Notes: generated by a model from the sequence alone, not told the origin. Positions 52,074 through 61,958 are shown, counted from the first letter of the stretch. The stretch: 64,000 bases of DNA from Micromonospora rosaria (GCF_001567585.1 NZ_LRQV01000011.1:1-64000), one strand, 5' to 3'. Made by a program: numbers and translations.

Positions 52074-52973
52074 GTGTCCGCAACCGGTTGGTGTTTCCTC
52101 GCGGCGATGATCGTCGCGTACGGCGTCGCCAACCTCCTCCAGTCGGTCGCCGCCGCCCGGACCACGGTGCACCACACCTTCGACCCGGGGCTGCTGCTGC
52201 GGCTGGCCAGCCACCGCACGTACCTGCTCGGGCTGGGTTGCCAGATGGCCGCCTTCGTCCTGGCCTTCCTGGCCCGGCGCGACCTGCCGTTGTTCCTGGT
52301 GCAGGCGAGCGTGGCCGCCGGGCTCGGGGTGACCGCGATCCTCGGCGTGGCGGTGCTGAAGTGGCGACTACCCGCCGCCGAGGTGGCCCTGCTGGTGCTG
52401 CTCTTCGTCGGGATCGCCGCGCTGGTGCTCTCCGCCCGGCCGGCCACCTCGAAGCAGCTCGGCGCCGCCGGCACCGTCGCGTTGCTGGTCACCCTGGTCG
52501 TGGTCGGGGTGGTGGGCGTCTTCGCGGTCCGGCTGCACGGCGCGCCCGGGTCGGTGGCGCTGGGCTCCCTGGCCGGGTTGGCGTTCTCCGCCGCCGCGGT
52601 GGCGGCCCGGCCGCTGGCCGCGGTGCACTCGGTGGAGGCGTTCCTCCGCCACCCGCTGCTCTACCTGCTGGTCGCCCACTCGGTCGTCGGTCAGCTCCTG
52701 CTCGGCCTGGCCATGCAGCGCGGGTCGACCACCGCCGCCGTGGCCGCCATGGACGCCGCCGGGGCGGTGCCCGCCGCGATCGTCGGCCTGCTGCTGCTCA
52801 ACGACAAGATCTGGCCGGGCCGGGAGTGGCTGGCCGGCCTCGGGTTCCTGGCCACGCTCGTCGCGGTCATCGGCCTGACCCGGTACGCCGAGCCGCAGCA
52901 CCAGCACGCCGTCGCCGACCGGCGGGCCCGCGCCGAGGTGGGCATCCCCACACCGGCCCGCCGCCCCGGCTGA
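52074..52973 (+). CDS. DMT-superfamily-like membrane protein
   Basis: A 299-residue membrane protein of about nine or ten helices with short loops, close to the EamA/DMT transporter layout: paired five-helix halves, with GVTAILGVAVLKWRL and the matching DAAGAVPAAIVGLLLLNDKIWPGREW in the two halves. Substrate unknown. The GTG at 52074 lies 27 bases after hisN with no strong ribosome site, so it may depend on coupling. A strong hairpin follows the stop. Confidence 0.78.
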   Translation: MSATGWCFLAAMIVAYGVANLLQSVAAARTTVHHTFDPGLLLRLASHRTYLLGLGCQMAAFVLAFLARRDLPLFLVQASVAAGLGVTAILGVAVLKWRLPAAEVALLVLLFVGIAALVLSARPATSKQLGAAGTVALLVTLVVVGVVGVFAVRLHGAPGSVALGSLAGLAFSAAAVAARPLAAVHSVEAFLRHPLLYLLVAHSVVGQLLLGLAMQRGSTTAAVAAMDAAGAVPAAIVGLLLLNDKIWPGREWLAGLGFLATLVAVIGLTRYAEPQHQHAVADRRARAEVGIPTPARRPG

Positions 52974-53000
52974 CCCGGCCCGCCCGCACCCACAGCCGTC

Positions 53001-53030
53001 CCCGGGGCGGTGCGGTCACGCCGCCCCGGG
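53001..53030. terminator. Bidirectional hairpin between convergent genes
   Basis: Perfect 10-bp arms CCCGGGGCGG (53001-53010) and CCGCCCCGGG (53021-53030), midway between the DMT-like and GT4 stops. Confidence 0.75.
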
Positions 53031-53041
53031 ACCCGGTCCGG

Positions 53042-54241
53042 TCACGCCTCCACGGGGCGGCGGCGGCCGACCACCCGTTCGTAGAGCCGCTCCAGCGCGC
53101 TCGCCGTCCGTTCCCAGGTGTAGCTGCACCGGACCCGGTCCACGGCGGCGTGCCCGTACGCGAACCGGCCGGCGTTGTCGGCGAGCAGCCGGCGCAGGGT
53201 CACCCCCAGGGTCCGGACGTCGCCCGGCGGGACCAGCTTGCCGGTGACCTCGTCCACCACCGCGTCGGCGATGCCGCCCATGGCGTAGCCGACCACCGGT
53301 ACGCCGCACGCCATCGCCTCCAGCGACACCCGGCCCGCCGAGGAGTAGTGCGGGGTGCAGGCCACCACGTCGGCGGAGCGGTACCAGGTGGCCATCTGGT
53401 CGTGCGGCACCGCGCCGACCAGGCGGACCTGCTCGGCGACCCCGTGCCGTTCGGCCAGTTCCCGCAGGCGGCGTGCCTCGGCGTGCTGGGCGAGCTGCTC
53501 GGCGGGGGGTCCACCGGCGATCACGAGTTCGGCGTCGCCCACCAGCCGCATCGCCCGGATCAGGTCGTCCTGGCCGTGGCCGGCGGCGAGCCCGCCCACG
53601 GAGAGGATCCGGGACCGCTGGTCGCGGGGGGCCGCCTCCCCGTCGGGGTGGAAGTGCGCGGTGTCGACGCCGGCCGGCACCATCGCCACCGAGGCCCGGT
53701 GCAGCCCCATCCGGGTGAGTTCGTCGACCTCGTCGTTGCACTGGGCGACCGCGATGTCCACCGCCCGGGTCAGGGCCCGTTCCAGCGGGATCCGCTCCCC
53801 CGGCCCGTCGTAGCCCCGGCCGAGGTGGCGCAGTTGCTCGACGCCGAGCGAGTGGAACGTCTGCACGACCGGGATGTCGGTCTCCCGCACCGCCGTGGCG
53901 GCGGCGAGGCCACCCACCCAGTAGTGCCCGTGCACCACGTCCGGCCGCCAGTCGCCGGACCAGCGCTCGCTGAGCCAGCGGCCGAACTCGGGGACGTACG
54001 GCACCAGCGCGGCGGTGGGCGCCGGGGCGGTCGGACCGACCGGGACCCGCTCCAGCAGGTACCCCCCGACCTCGGTCACCTCGGCCAGGCCCGCGTCCTC
54101 GCGGCGCTCGTACACCCGGACGTCGTGCCCGCGTCCGGCCAGTTCGGCGGCGACCCGGGCGATGTGCTGGTGGGTGCCGACGACGAGACCGTCGGCGTAC
54201 GGGGACGGGCCGGCGTGGGCACAGACGAGGCCGACGCGCAT
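53042..54241 (-). CDS. Glycosyltransferase family 4
   Basis: A 399-residue GT-B glycosyltransferase. N-terminal MRVGLVCAHAGPSPYADG and VGTHQHIARVAAEL; a central VHGHYWVGGLAA with the catalytic-type His; then the donor domain with SVGGLAAGHGQDDLI, VRLVGAVPHDQM and the E-x7-E motif in GRVSLEAMACGVPVVGYAMG. The sequence suggests a relative of MshA/sucrose-phosphate-synthase type enzymes, but without specific proof. GGAGGTGA precedes the ATG at 54241. Single gene, divergent from the STAS-ATPase gene. Confidence 0.88.
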   Translation of the reverse strand: MRVGLVCAHAGPSPYADGLVVGTHQHIARVAAELAGRGHDVRVYERREDAGLAEVTEVGGYLLERVPVGPTAPAPTAALVPYVPEFGRWLSERWSGDWRPDVVHGHYWVGGLAAATAVRETDIPVVQTFHSLGVEQLRHLGRGYDGPGERIPLERALTRAVDIAVAQCNDEVDELTRMGLHRASVAMVPAGVDTAHFHPDGEAAPRDQRSRILSVGGLAAGHGQDDLIRAMRLVGDAELVIAGGPPAEQLAQHAEARRLRELAERHGVAEQVRLVGAVPHDQMATWYRSADVVACTPHYSSAGRVSLEAMACGVPVVGYAMGGIADAVVDEVTGKLVPPGDVRTLGVTLRRLLADNAGRFAYGHAAVDRVRCSYTWERTASALERLYERVVGRRRPVEA

Positions 54242-54482
54242 GGGTCACCTCCATGCGTTCTACGAGTGGTGGGTCTCCGGTCAGAGCGTCCCATTAACCG
54301 GCCCCGGAGAAGACCAAACCTGACAGATCGGGATCGGTCAGACGGGCCGTGACCACCCGGACCGGTCCGGGCCACCCGACGCGGCCCCGGTCCCCGCCGA
54401 TCCGGCGCGCTCGCACCGGCCCACGGTGCGAGCCGAGGGCCCGGCTGCACGCTCCGTACCCGACGTGCACAATGACAGGGTT

Positions 54483-55238
54483 ATGCCGACGGACGTGCAA
54501 TGCCTGGTGGAGACGGACGGATCAACCACGGTCGTCCGGCTGTCCGGGCTGCTCACCCCCGCCGGAGCCGACACGGTGCGTGACATTTTGCTCACCCGGC
54601 TCTGCGCCCGACCGGGTCCGCTGGTGGTCGACCTCAGCGCGCTGCGGTCGGCCGCGCCCGGTACCGGTCGGCTCTTCGCCGAGGTCCACCGGGCGGTCGC
54701 CGACTGGCCGGCGGCGGGGCTGCTGATCCTCGACCCGGGCCGGCTGACCCTGGCAGCCGGGTCGACGCCGCCGGGGCCGGACGCGCCACCGGTCTGCGCC
54801 ACCCCGGCCGAGGCGTTGGCCGTGCTCGCCGGGGCACCGGCCGCCGCGCCGGTGCACACCGATCTCGCCCCGGTCGTCGGCGCGGCCCGGGAGGCCCGCG
54901 TGACGGTGACCGAGAGCTGCGCCCGGTGGGGACTGCCGGAGCTGGCCGAGCCGGGCTGCATCGCGGTGACCGAGATGGTCAACAACGCGGTGGCGCACGC
55001 CCGCACCGGGATGACCCTGCGGCTGGCCCCCCGCGCGGGCGCGCTGCACCTGGCGGTACGCGACTACTCCCGGCGTCAGCCGGCGTTCGCCGGGCTCGCC
55101 CCGCCGACCTCGACCGGCGGACGCGGGCTGCTGCTGATCGACACCGTCGCCCGCCGCTGGGGCAGCACGGACGTACCGGACGGCAAGGTCGTCTGGTGCG
55201 TCCTGTACGCCGAGGACGAGGCCGCCTTCCGGCACTGA
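54483..55238 (+). CDS. STAS / HATPase fusion regulator
   Basis: A 251-residue fusion. Residues about 5-110 form a STAS anti-anti-sigma domain (TTVVRLSGLLTPAGADTV, LVVDLSALRSAAPG), although the usual phosphorylated Ser/Thr stretch is altered. Residues about 130-245 form a HATPase_c domain with the N-box IAVTEMVNNAVAHA and a G2-like GGRGLLLIDTVA. Having antagonist and kinase parts in one chain suggests a self-contained partner-switch element. No sigma gene adjoins. ACAGGG lies 2-7 bases before the ATG at 54483. Confidence 0.83.
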   Translation: MPTDVQCLVETDGSTTVVRLSGLLTPAGADTVRDILLTRLCARPGPLVVDLSALRSAAPGTGRLFAEVHRAVADWPAAGLLILDPGRLTLAAGSTPPGPDAPPVCATPAEALAVLAGAPAAAPVHTDLAPVVGAAREARVTVTESCARWGLPELAEPGCIAVTEMVNNAVAHARTGMTLRLAPRAGALHLAVRDYSRRQPAFAGLAPPTSTGGRGLLLIDTVARRWGSTDVPDGKVVWCVLYAEDEAAFRH

Positions 55239-55318
55239 GCGGGCGGGCCGGGCGACGGGCGGGCGGTCGGGGACCACCGGGTCGGTTACGCCGTACTGGT
55301 ATCGGGTAGTGCTCCACC

Positions 55319-55891
55319 ATGCGCGACGACGAGTACCCGACTCCCGTGTCCGACCCCGAGGCGGAGGGCCTGCCCGACACCGCCGACGACGACTCGACCG
55401 CCAACGACGACGTGGCGACCGGTCGGGAGGCGGACGGGCCGGAGCCGGCACAGCTCCCCGGCGACCGGGCCCCGGTGGCCGTCGACCGGTACGGCACCAC
55501 GGCCGAGGAGCAGCTCGACGGGGAGTCGCTGGACTACAAGCTCGACCGGGAACAGTACGAGCGTCCGGCGGACGACCCGCTGGCCGGCCCGGTGGACCCG
55601 GACATCGCCGCCGAGGCGGACAGCGAGGAGGCCGCCGCGCAGGCCCAGCTCGACGCGGACGTGATCGAGCCGGGCCCGACCTCCGACCCGCGCTCGCCGG
55701 TCTCGCTGTACGACCACGGCCAGCTCGGCACGGTGGCCGACGCCCAGGTGGGTCGCCTGGTCGAACCGGACGAGGGGGTCCGTTCCGACTCGGAGAGCGA
55801 CTCGGTGGCGTACGACGCGGGGGCCGCCGGTGGTGGCGCGAGCGCCGAGGAGCTGGCGATCCACGAGACCCGGCCGCCCGGGTCGTCCTGA
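55319..55891 (+). CDS. DUF5709-type acidic disordered protein
   Basis: A 190-residue, strongly acidic protein without hydrophobic core, matching what I know as DUF5709. Conserved islands are the YGTTAEEQLDGESLDYKLDRE block in the first half and the SEDSVAYDAG-like end. It starts at ATG 55319. Function unknown; such proteins are widespread in actinomycetes. It is convergent with the response-regulator gene, whose stop is 19 bases away. Confidence 0.75.
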   Translation: MRDDEYPTPVSDPEAEGLPDTADDDSTANDDVATGREADGPEPAQLPGDRAPVAVDRYGTTAEEQLDGESLDYKLDREQYERPADDPLAGPVDPDIAAEADSEEAAAQAQLDADVIEPGPTSDPRSPVSLYDHGQLGTVADAQVGRLVEPDEGVRSDSESDSVAYDAGAAGGGASAEELAIHETRPPGSS

Positions 55892-55910
55892 CCCGGCCCG
55901 CCGGGACCGC

Positions 55911-56573
55911 TCACTCGTCCAGGCCCTGCTCGATGGCGTACCGGGTCAGCTCGACCCGGTTGTGCAGGTGCAACTTGCCCAGCGTGTTCTGGACGTGGTT
56001 CTGCACGGTCCGGTGGGACAGCCCGAGCCGCTGGGCGATCTGCTTGTAGGACATCCCCTTCGCCACCAGGCGCAGCACCTCGGTCTCCCGGTCGGTGAGC
56101 CGGGGGGCCGTGCCGTCGCGGGCCGCCGCGTCCCCGTTCGGTCCCCCGGCGGCGAGCCGGCGGTACTCGCCGAGGACCAGCCCGGCCAGGCCGGGGGTGA
56201 AGACCGGCTCACCGGCGGCGGCCCGGCGCACCGCGTCCAGGAACTCCGCCGGGGCGGCGGACTTCACCAGGTAGCCGGTGGCCCCGGCCTTCACCGCGTC
56301 GAGGACGCTCTGCTGCTCCCCGCTCGCCGACAACATCAGCACCCGGACGTCGGGCAGCGCCGCCCGCAGCCCGTGGATCACCTCCACCCCGGAGATGTCC
56401 GGCAGTTGCAGGTCCAGCACGACCACGTCGGGGCGGACGGCGGCGGCCACCCGCACCGCCTGGCGCCCCTCCCCGCTGGTCGCCACCACCACGTGGCCGG
56501 CCTCGGTGAGGTCCCGGGCCACCCCTTCCCGCCACATCGGGTGGTCGTCGACGACCATCACCCGGACGCTCAT
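55911..56573 (-). CDS. NarL/LuxR-type response regulator
   Basis: A 220-residue regulator. Receiver domain with VVDDHPMWREG, phosphoacceptor Asp in VVVLDLQLPD and LVKSAAP in place of the usual Lys-Pro. The C-terminal LuxR helix-turn-helix has LTDRETEVLRLVAKGMSYKQIA and LSHRTVQNHVQ. The ATG at 56573 overlaps the kinase stop (ATGA). It is translated together with its kinase, which comes first in the operon. Target genes unknown. Confidence 0.93.
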   Translation of the reverse strand: MSVRVMVVDDHPMWREGVARDLTEAGHVVVATSGEGRQAVRVAAAVRPDVVVLDLQLPDISGVEVIHGLRAALPDVRVLMLSASGEQQSVLDAVKAGATGYLVKSAAPAEFLDAVRRAAAGEPVFTPGLAGLVLGEYRRLAAGGPNGDAAARDGTAPRLTDRETEVLRLVAKGMSYKQIAQRLGLSHRTVQNHVQNTLGKLHLHNRVELTRYAIEQGLDE

Positions 56574-57694
56574 CCCCGCCCCCTCGGCACGGTCAGCTCG
56601 ACCTCGGTGCCGAGGCCGGGCGCGGAGTGGATGCGGACCGTGCCGCCGAGGTCGGTCACCCGACCCCGGATGGACTGCGCCACCCCCAGCCGCCCCTGCG
56701 AGGCCGCCTCGGCGAGCCGCCCCTCGGGCATCCCCGGCCCCTCGTCGCGTACCGACACCGTCACCGTCGCCCCCTCGTCCTCGATCAGCACCCACGCCCG
56801 CCCGTCCGCGTGCCGGTCGACGTTGTCCAGCGCGGCCCCGGCCGCCGCCGCCAGTTCCCGGGCCACCGGGGCGGGCATCGGCACCGGGGTGGCTGGCGCG
56901 GAGACGGACACCGTGGCGGAGGAGTACCGGCCCAGCAGGGTACGCAGGTCCAGGTCGCTGCCGCCGGCCGGCGGGTCGGTGGCGTCCCGCCCGGCGATCA
57001 GCGCGCGCAGCGCCGCCTCCTGCTCACCGGCGAGCCGGGCCAGTTCCCCGGCCTCACCGTCGAGGTGCGCGCCGCGCCGCTGCACCAGCGCCAGCACCTG
57101 GAGCACCGAGTCGTGGATGCCCCGCGCCAGCCGTTCCCGCTCCCGGGTCGCCGCCTCCAGCTCCACCGCCCGTTGCAGCCGTTCCTCCGCGGTCACCGCC
57201 AACCGGGCCACGTGCCCCACCACCAGCCCGGCGAGGAGGACCAGGATGGCCCCGGTGAACGAGGAGTCGCCGAGGTGGTCCCGGGTCGCCAGGTCCGCCG
57301 CGCCGACCACCAGGGCGGCCACCGTGCCGCGCCGCCGGCCGCCGGAGACCGCCCAGGCGAGCACCGGCCCACCGAGCCAGGCCACGGCGAGGGTGGGCAC
57401 CCCGGCGGCGAGCGCCTCCCGACCGATCACCCAGGGGGTGACCAGCAGGACCCCGACCACCACCGCGAGATCGGCCAGGAGCAGCGGCCAGCGCCGCCAG
57501 GCCGGTCGGGCGTACGCCACGGCGGTGGCCACCGTCCAGCCGAGCATCACCGCCAGGACGACGACCGCGGCCAGCGGGTGGGCGTACCGGTCGGCGTCGC
57601 GCACGACCAGCGCGCCGACGTAGAGCAGCGAGGCGAACCGGAACACCGCGATGGCCCGCCAGAGCGGAACCTCCAGACCACCGGGCGAGGACAT
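56570..57694 (-). CDS. NarL-partner sensor kinase with MacS-like membrane domain
   Basis: A 374-residue kinase with four to six N-terminal helices (1-165) and no large extracellular domain, then a HisKA_3 box (RERERLARGIHDSVLQVLALVQ, with His in GIHDSVLQ) and an HATPase_c domain with DEGPGMP and GRLGVAQSIRGR. It resembles the PspC/MacS group that senses signals inside or near the membrane. The ATG at 57694 starts MSSPGGLEVPLWR. Co-operonic with the NarL-type regulator (ATGA overlap). The ligand cannot be inferred. Confidence 0.9.
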   Translation of the reverse strand: MSSPGGLEVPLWRAIAVFRFASLLYVGALVVRDADRYAHPLAAVVVLAVMLGWTVATAVAYARPAWRRWPLLLADLAVVVGVLLVTPWVIGREALAAGVPTLAVAWLGGPVLAWAVSGGRRRGTVAALVVGAADLATRDHLGDSSFTGAILVLLAGLVVGHVARLAVTAEERLQRAVELEAATRERERLARGIHDSVLQVLALVQRRGAHLDGEAGELARLAGEQEAALRALIAGRDATDPPAGGSDLDLRTLLGRYSSATVSVSAPATPVPMPAPVARELAAAAGAALDNVDRHADGRAWVLIEDEGATVTVSVRDEGPGMPEGRLAEAASQGRLGVAQSIRGRVTDLGGTVRIHSAPGLGTEVELTVPRGRG

Positions 57695-57814
57695 GGCGAC
57701 ACCATGCCACAGCCGGGTACGTGGCCGGAAAGCCAGCGTGTGCAGGGGCTGCCTAGCCCGACGTACGGTAGAAATGCCGCGAACCACTCCAAGATCCGTC
57801 GTCGGGACCAGGCC

Positions 57815-58282
57815 ATGCCGAATGCAGATTCCCCCGCACCGCGTACGGTTGTGCCCATCGAACCTTTCGTCCTCATCGCCGAAGCCTTTGACGAAGGCCG
57901 GGTGACCGAGCTGCGCCACTCGGTCGCCTCCTGCGCGTCCGCGGCGGGGCTGCGCGGGCAGGCCCTGGACGACTTCGTGCTCGCGGTCAACGAGCTGATC
58001 ACCAACGCGGTCCGGCACGGCGGCGGGCAGGGCTGGCTCCGGCTCTGGCCGAACGGGGCGCACCTGTTCTGCGAGGTCGCCGACCACGGGCACGGGATCA
58101 GCGAGCAGCGGCTGGACGACCGGAGCCGCCCCGCGCCGGAGACCGCCGGGGGCTGGGGGCTCTGGCTCGCCCGCGAGCTGAGCGACACCATGGAGGTCGA
58201 GACCGGCGAGTCGGGCACCGTCGTACGGATCAGCGCCCGACTCGCCGCCGGTCAGCAACCGGCCCAGCCCGGCGCCGGCTGA
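57815..58282 (+). CDS. Anti-sigma-like HATPase regulator
   Basis: A 155-residue HATPase_c protein of the RsbW/SpoIIAB kind, with N-box DDFVLAVNELITNAVRHGG, G1 VADHGHGIS and G2 GGWGLWLARELS, so all nucleotide-binding boxes are present. Residues 1-20 are a variable lead. It likely controls a sigma or STAS partner located elsewhere. It is divergent from the membrane kinase and convergent with the PRPP synthetase gene. Confidence 0.9.
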   Translation: MPNADSPAPRTVVPIEPFVLIAEAFDEGRVTELRHSVASCASAAGLRGQALDDFVLAVNELITNAVRHGGGQGWLRLWPNGAHLFCEVADHGHGISEQRLDDRSRPAPETAGGWGLWLARELSDTMEVETGESGTVVRISARLAAGQQPAQPGAG

Positions 58283-58347
58283 CCCGCACCCTCTCCCACC
58301 CGCGGTGGGCCGCGCTCGTGGCGGACCGGCGGCAGGCTCGTGGCGGG

Positions 58348-59286
58348 TCAGCCGAAAAGCGCGCTGACCGACTCACCGTTGTGGATCCGGCGTACCGCCT
58401 CGGCCAGCGCGGGCGCGACCGAGAGCACCTTCAGCTTCGGCACCCGCTTCGCGGCCGGGATCGGCACCGTGTTGGTGCAGACGATCTCCGTCACCCCCTG
58501 CTGGTCGCTCAGCCGGTTCAGCGCGCCGCTGGAGAACAGGCCGTGGGTGCAGGCCAGCCGGATCGACCGGACCTCCAACTCCCGCAGGTGCTCCATCAGC
58601 TCGATCACGGTGCTGCCCTTGGCGATCTCGTCGTCCAGGACGATGACGTCCCGGTCCACCACGTCCCCGATCACCGCGCTGATCTGCACCCGGTCGTCGC
58701 TGAACCGCTGCTTGGCCCCGGCCGCGACCGGGGTGCCGAGCATCCGGGCGAAGGCCGCCGCCTCCTTCGCGTTGCCCAGGTCCGGCGAGACCACCACGGT
58801 GTCGCTCAGGTCGTACTGCCGGAAGTGGGTGGCCAGTTCGCGCAGCGCGTGCAGGTGGTCCACCGGCACCGCGAAGAACCCGTGCACCTGCGGCGAGTGC
58901 AGGGTCATCGCCAGTACCCGGTTCGCCCCGGCCGAGGTGAGCAGGTCGGCGACGAGCCGGCCGCCGATGGAGATGCGCGGGGCGTCCTTCTTGTCCGACC
59001 GGGCGTACGCGTAGTGCGGCAGCACCACGGTGATCCGGCGGGCCGACGCGCCCCGGGCCGCGTCGATCATGAGCAGCAGCTCGACCAGGTTCTCCTGCAC
59101 CGGCGGGACCAGCGGCTGGATCAGGAAGACGTCCCGCTCCCGGCAGTTCGCCTGGAGCTGCACCTCCAGGCAGTCGTTGGCGAACCGGGACACCCGTACC
59201 GGGTGCAACGGGACGCCGAGGTGGGTGCAGATCTCGGCGGCCAGGTCGGGATGGGCGGTTCCGCTGAACACGGCAATCTCACGCAC
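58348..59286 (-). CDS. Divergent ribose-phosphate pyrophosphokinase
   Basis: A 312-residue PRPP synthetase homologue. ATP-side landmarks are strong: [33 protein letters not shown] and [18 protein letters not shown]. The PRPP loop, however, reads [10 protein letters not shown] (217-226) in place of the usual VDDIVDTGGT-like sequence, losing the second Asp and the Thr-Gly pair. A housekeeping synthetase should therefore exist elsewhere, and this copy may use another sugar phosphate or have a special role. GTG 59286 is the start. It is divergent from glpK. Confidence 0.85.
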   Translation of the reverse strand: MREIAVFSGTAHPDLAAEICTHLGVPLHPVRVSRFANDCLEVQLQANCRERDVFLIQPLVPPVQENLVELLLMIDAARGASARRITVVLPHYAYARSDKKDAPRISIGGRLVADLLTSAGANRVLAMTLHSPQVHGFFAVPVDHLHALRELATHFRQYDLSDTVVVSPDLGNAKEAAAFARMLGTPVAAGAKQRFSDDRVQISAVIGDVVDRDVIVLDDEIAKGSTVIELMEHLRELEVRSIRLACTHGLFSSGALNRLSDQQGVTEIVCTNTVPIPAAKRVPKLKVLSVAPALAEAVRRIHNGESVSALFG

Positions 59287-59408
59287 GCCCTGGATGGTAC
59301 GAACGGGACCGGGCGGCCCACGTCACGCCCCGCCGGCGGTCGCCGCCGCACCGCGTCCCCCGCCTCGCGTGCGCTGCGCGGCGCCCCGGGGTCCGGTACG
59401 GTGCTGCG

Positions 59409-60893
59409 GTGACCCCGCCGTACGTCGCCGCCATCGACCAGGGCACCACCTCGTCCCGCTGCATCGTGTTCGACCGGGCCGGGGAGATCGTCTCCGTGGC
59501 GCAGCGCGAGCACCGGCAGATCTTCCCCCGACCGGGCTGGGTGGAGCACGACGCCGAGGAGATCTGGGCCAACGTGCAACAGGTCGTCCGGGAGGCGCTG
59601 GCCGCCGCCGGGACCGACCCGACCGGGCTCGCCGCGGTGGGCATCACCAACCAGCGGGAGACCACCGTGGTGTGGGACCGGGCCACCGGCCGCCCGGTGG
59701 CCAACGCGATCGTCTGGCAGGACACCCGCACCGGGCCGCAGTTGCGCGAGCTGGACCGGGCGTACGGCGAGCAGCGGGTGCGCGAGCGCACCGGCCTCAT
59801 CCTGGCCACGTACTTCGCCGGGCCGAAGCTGCGCTGGCTGCTGGAGCACACCGAGGGGCTGCGGGAACGCGCCGAGCGCGGCGAGGTCCTCTTCGGCACG
59901 ATGGACACCTGGCTGATCTGGAAGCTGACCGGCCGGCACGTCACCGACGTGACCAACGCCAGCCGGACCATGCTGATGGACCTGCGCACCCTCGACTGGG
60001 ATCCCGAGCTGCTGGACGCGCTGGGCGTCCCGGCGGCGATGCTGCCGGAGATCCGATCCTCCGCCGAGGTTTACGGCACCGCCGAGGGGGTGCTCGCCGG
60101 GGTGCCGGTGGCCAGCGCGCTCGGCGACCAACAGGCCGCCCTGTTCGGGCAGACCTGCTTCTCCGCCGGTGAGGCCAAGTGCACCTACGGCACCGGCAGC
60201 TTCCTGCTGCTCAACACCGGCACCGGGCCGGTCACCTCCCGGCACGGCCTGCTCACCACGGTCGCGTACCGGATCGACGGCCAGCCGGCCGTCTACGCCC
60301 TGGAGGGCGCGATCGCGGTGACCGGGGCGCTGGTGCAGTGGCTCCGGGACAACCTCGGCCTGATCTCCACCGCCGCCGAGGTGGAGGAGCTGGCCCGGAC
60401 CGTGGACGACAACGGTGGCTGCTACGTGGTGCCGGCCTTCTCCGGGTTGTTCGCGCCGCACTGGCGCAGCGACGCCCGGGGGGTGATCGCCGGGCTCACC
60501 GGGTACATCACCAAGGGCCACCTGGCGCGGGCGGTGCTGGAGGCGTCGGCCTGGCAGACCCGCGAGGTGGTGGACGCGATGAACGCCGACTCGGACGTCG
60601 CGCTGCGCCGGCTGCGGGTGGACGGCGGGATGACCGCCAACGGGCTGCTGATGCAGTTCCTCGCCGACGTGCTGGACGTGCCGGTGGTCCGGTCCCGGAT
60701 CACCGAGACCACCTGCCTCGGCGCCGCGTACGCGGCCGGCCTGGCGGTCGGCTTCTGGCCGGACCTGGACACCCTGCGCGGCCAGTGGCGCTCCGACGCG
60801 CAGTGGGAGGCCACCATGGACCCCGGGCAGCGGGAGCGGGAGCTGCGCCAGTGGGGCAAGGCGGTGCAGCGGAGTCTCGACTGGGCCGAGTAG
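59409..60893 (+). CDS. glpK: Glycerol kinase
   Basis: A 494-residue kinase of the FGGY family phosphorylating glycerol with ATP. It opens [33 protein letters not shown] and [14 protein letters not shown] lie in the first domain, [13 protein letters not shown] in the middle and [14 protein letters not shown] [13 protein letters not shown] near the hinge. The second domain has [12 protein letters not shown] and [17 protein letters not shown]. Full family length. GTG 59409 begins the usual N terminus. No glpF or glpD nearby. It is convergent with purC, with 10 bases between the stops. Confidence 0.97.
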   Translation: MTPPYVAAIDQGTTSSRCIVFDRAGEIVSVAQREHRQIFPRPGWVEHDAEEIWANVQQVVREALAAAGTDPTGLAAVGITNQRETTVVWDRATGRPVANAIVWQDTRTGPQLRELDRAYGEQRVRERTGLILATYFAGPKLRWLLEHTEGLRERAERGEVLFGTMDTWLIWKLTGRHVTDVTNASRTMLMDLRTLDWDPELLDALGVPAAMLPEIRSSAEVYGTAEGVLAGVPVASALGDQQAALFGQTCFSAGEAKCTYGTGSFLLLNTGTGPVTSRHGLLTTVAYRIDGQPAVYALEGAIAVTGALVQWLRDNLGLISTAAEVEELARTVDDNGGCYVVPAFSGLFAPHWRSDARGVIAGLTGYITKGHLARAVLEASAWQTREVVDAMNADSDVALRRLRVDGGMTANGLLMQFLADVLDVPVVRSRITETTCLGAAYAAGLAVGFWPDLDTLRGQWRSDAQWEATMDPGQRERELRQWGKAVQRSLDWAE

Positions 60894-60903
60894 GCCCGGT
60901 GGG

Positions 60904-61737
60904 TCACTCCCAGCGGTTGCCGGTGAGCGTCTCGTACACCTCGACGTACCGGGCCCGGGTCGCCTCGACCACGTCCGCCGGCACCTCGGGCGCCGGGGGA
61001 CGCTTGTCCCAGCCGCTGCTGGCGGCCCAGTCCCGGACGTACTGCTTGTCGAAGGAGAACTGGGCCCGCCCCGGCTGGTACGACTCGGCCGGCCAGAACC
61101 GGGACGAGTCGGAGGTGAGCACCTCGTCGGCGAGGACCAGGGTGCCGTCCGGCGCCCAGCCCAGCTCGATCTTGGTGTCGGCGACCAGGATGCCCCGGTC
61201 GGCGGCCAGCTCGGCGCCCCGGCAGTAGACGCCGATGGTGATCTGGCGCAGCCGCTCGGCGGTCTCCGCGCCGACCTTGTCCACCACCTCGGCGAAGCTG
61301 ATCGGCTCGTCGTGCTCCCCGGCCGGCGCCTTGGTCGACGGGGTGAAGATCGGCTCCGGCAGGATCGACGCCTCGACCAGGCCCCGGGGCAGTTCCAGCC
61401 CGGAGACCGCGCCGGTGCGCTGGTACTCGGCGAAGCCACCGCCGGTCAGGTAACCCCGGGCCACGCACTCGACCGGGACCATCTCCAGCCGGCGGCAGCG
61501 GATCGCCCGCCCGGCGAACTCGGCCGGCACGTCGGTGCTGGACAGGACGTGGTGCGGGACCAGGTCGGCGAGCTGCTCGAACCACCACAGCGACAACGCG
61601 GTGAGCAGCCGGCCCTTGTCCGGGATCGGCGTCGGCAGCACGACGTCGTAGACCGAGATCCGGTCGGACGCGACGAGGATGAGATCGTCACCGTCGGCGT
61701 AGACGTCCCGGACCTTGCCCGAGTGCAGAAGCTCCAC
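60904..61737 (-). CDS. purC: Phosphoribosylaminoimidazole-succinocarboxamide synthase
   Basis: A 277-residue SAICAR synthetase of the larger type, acting in purine synthesis. Landmarks: LLHSGKVRDVYAD, VASDRISVYDVVLPTPIPDKG, VECVARGYLTGGGFAEYQ, VADTKIELGW and SFDKQYVRDWA. Start GTG 61737 follows AGGGCC at close spacing, and TACTAG just before it hints at a short or absent leader. The product of the neighbouring PRPP synthetase-like gene feeds this pathway, but the two genes are not in one operon. Confidence 0.96.
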   Translation of the reverse strand: MELLHSGKVRDVYADGDDLILVASDRISVYDVVLPTPIPDKGRLLTALSLWWFEQLADLVPHHVLSSTDVPAEFAGRAIRCRRLEMVPVECVARGYLTGGGFAEYQRTGAVSGLELPRGLVEASILPEPIFTPSTKAPAGEHDEPISFAEVVDKVGAETAERLRQITIGVYCRGAELAADRGILVADTKIELGWAPDGTLVLADEVLTSDSSRFWPAESYQPGRAQFSFDKQYVRDWAASSGWDKRPPAPEVPADVVEATRARYVEVYETLTGNRWE

Positions 61738-61958
61738 GGCCCTAGTACACCACGCAGTACCGCAGTGTCCGGCGTCACACCGGCGGTCGGGCCCGGCCGA
61801 CCGGACGCCCTCCGACAACCACGACGACCGTCGATCGGCTGACCGTACGGGCCGGTGATCGCTGCCGGTCCGGCGGATGGCCGGCCGTTGACACCCCCGC
61901 GCGCCACCTGTGTAAATGGTCCGACCGCGTGCACTGCTCGGCACCGAGGAGCCTCCCC

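Noticed and set aside
54426..54482. Earlier GTG start for the STAS-ATPase protein
   Set aside because: It adds 19 residues with no STAS character; ATG 54483 begins the first strand of the domain.
58283..58347. Terminator between the ATPase gene and the PRPP synthetase gene
   Set aside because: CCACCCGCGGTGG is a short palindrome, but the stem is weak and imperfect, so not called.
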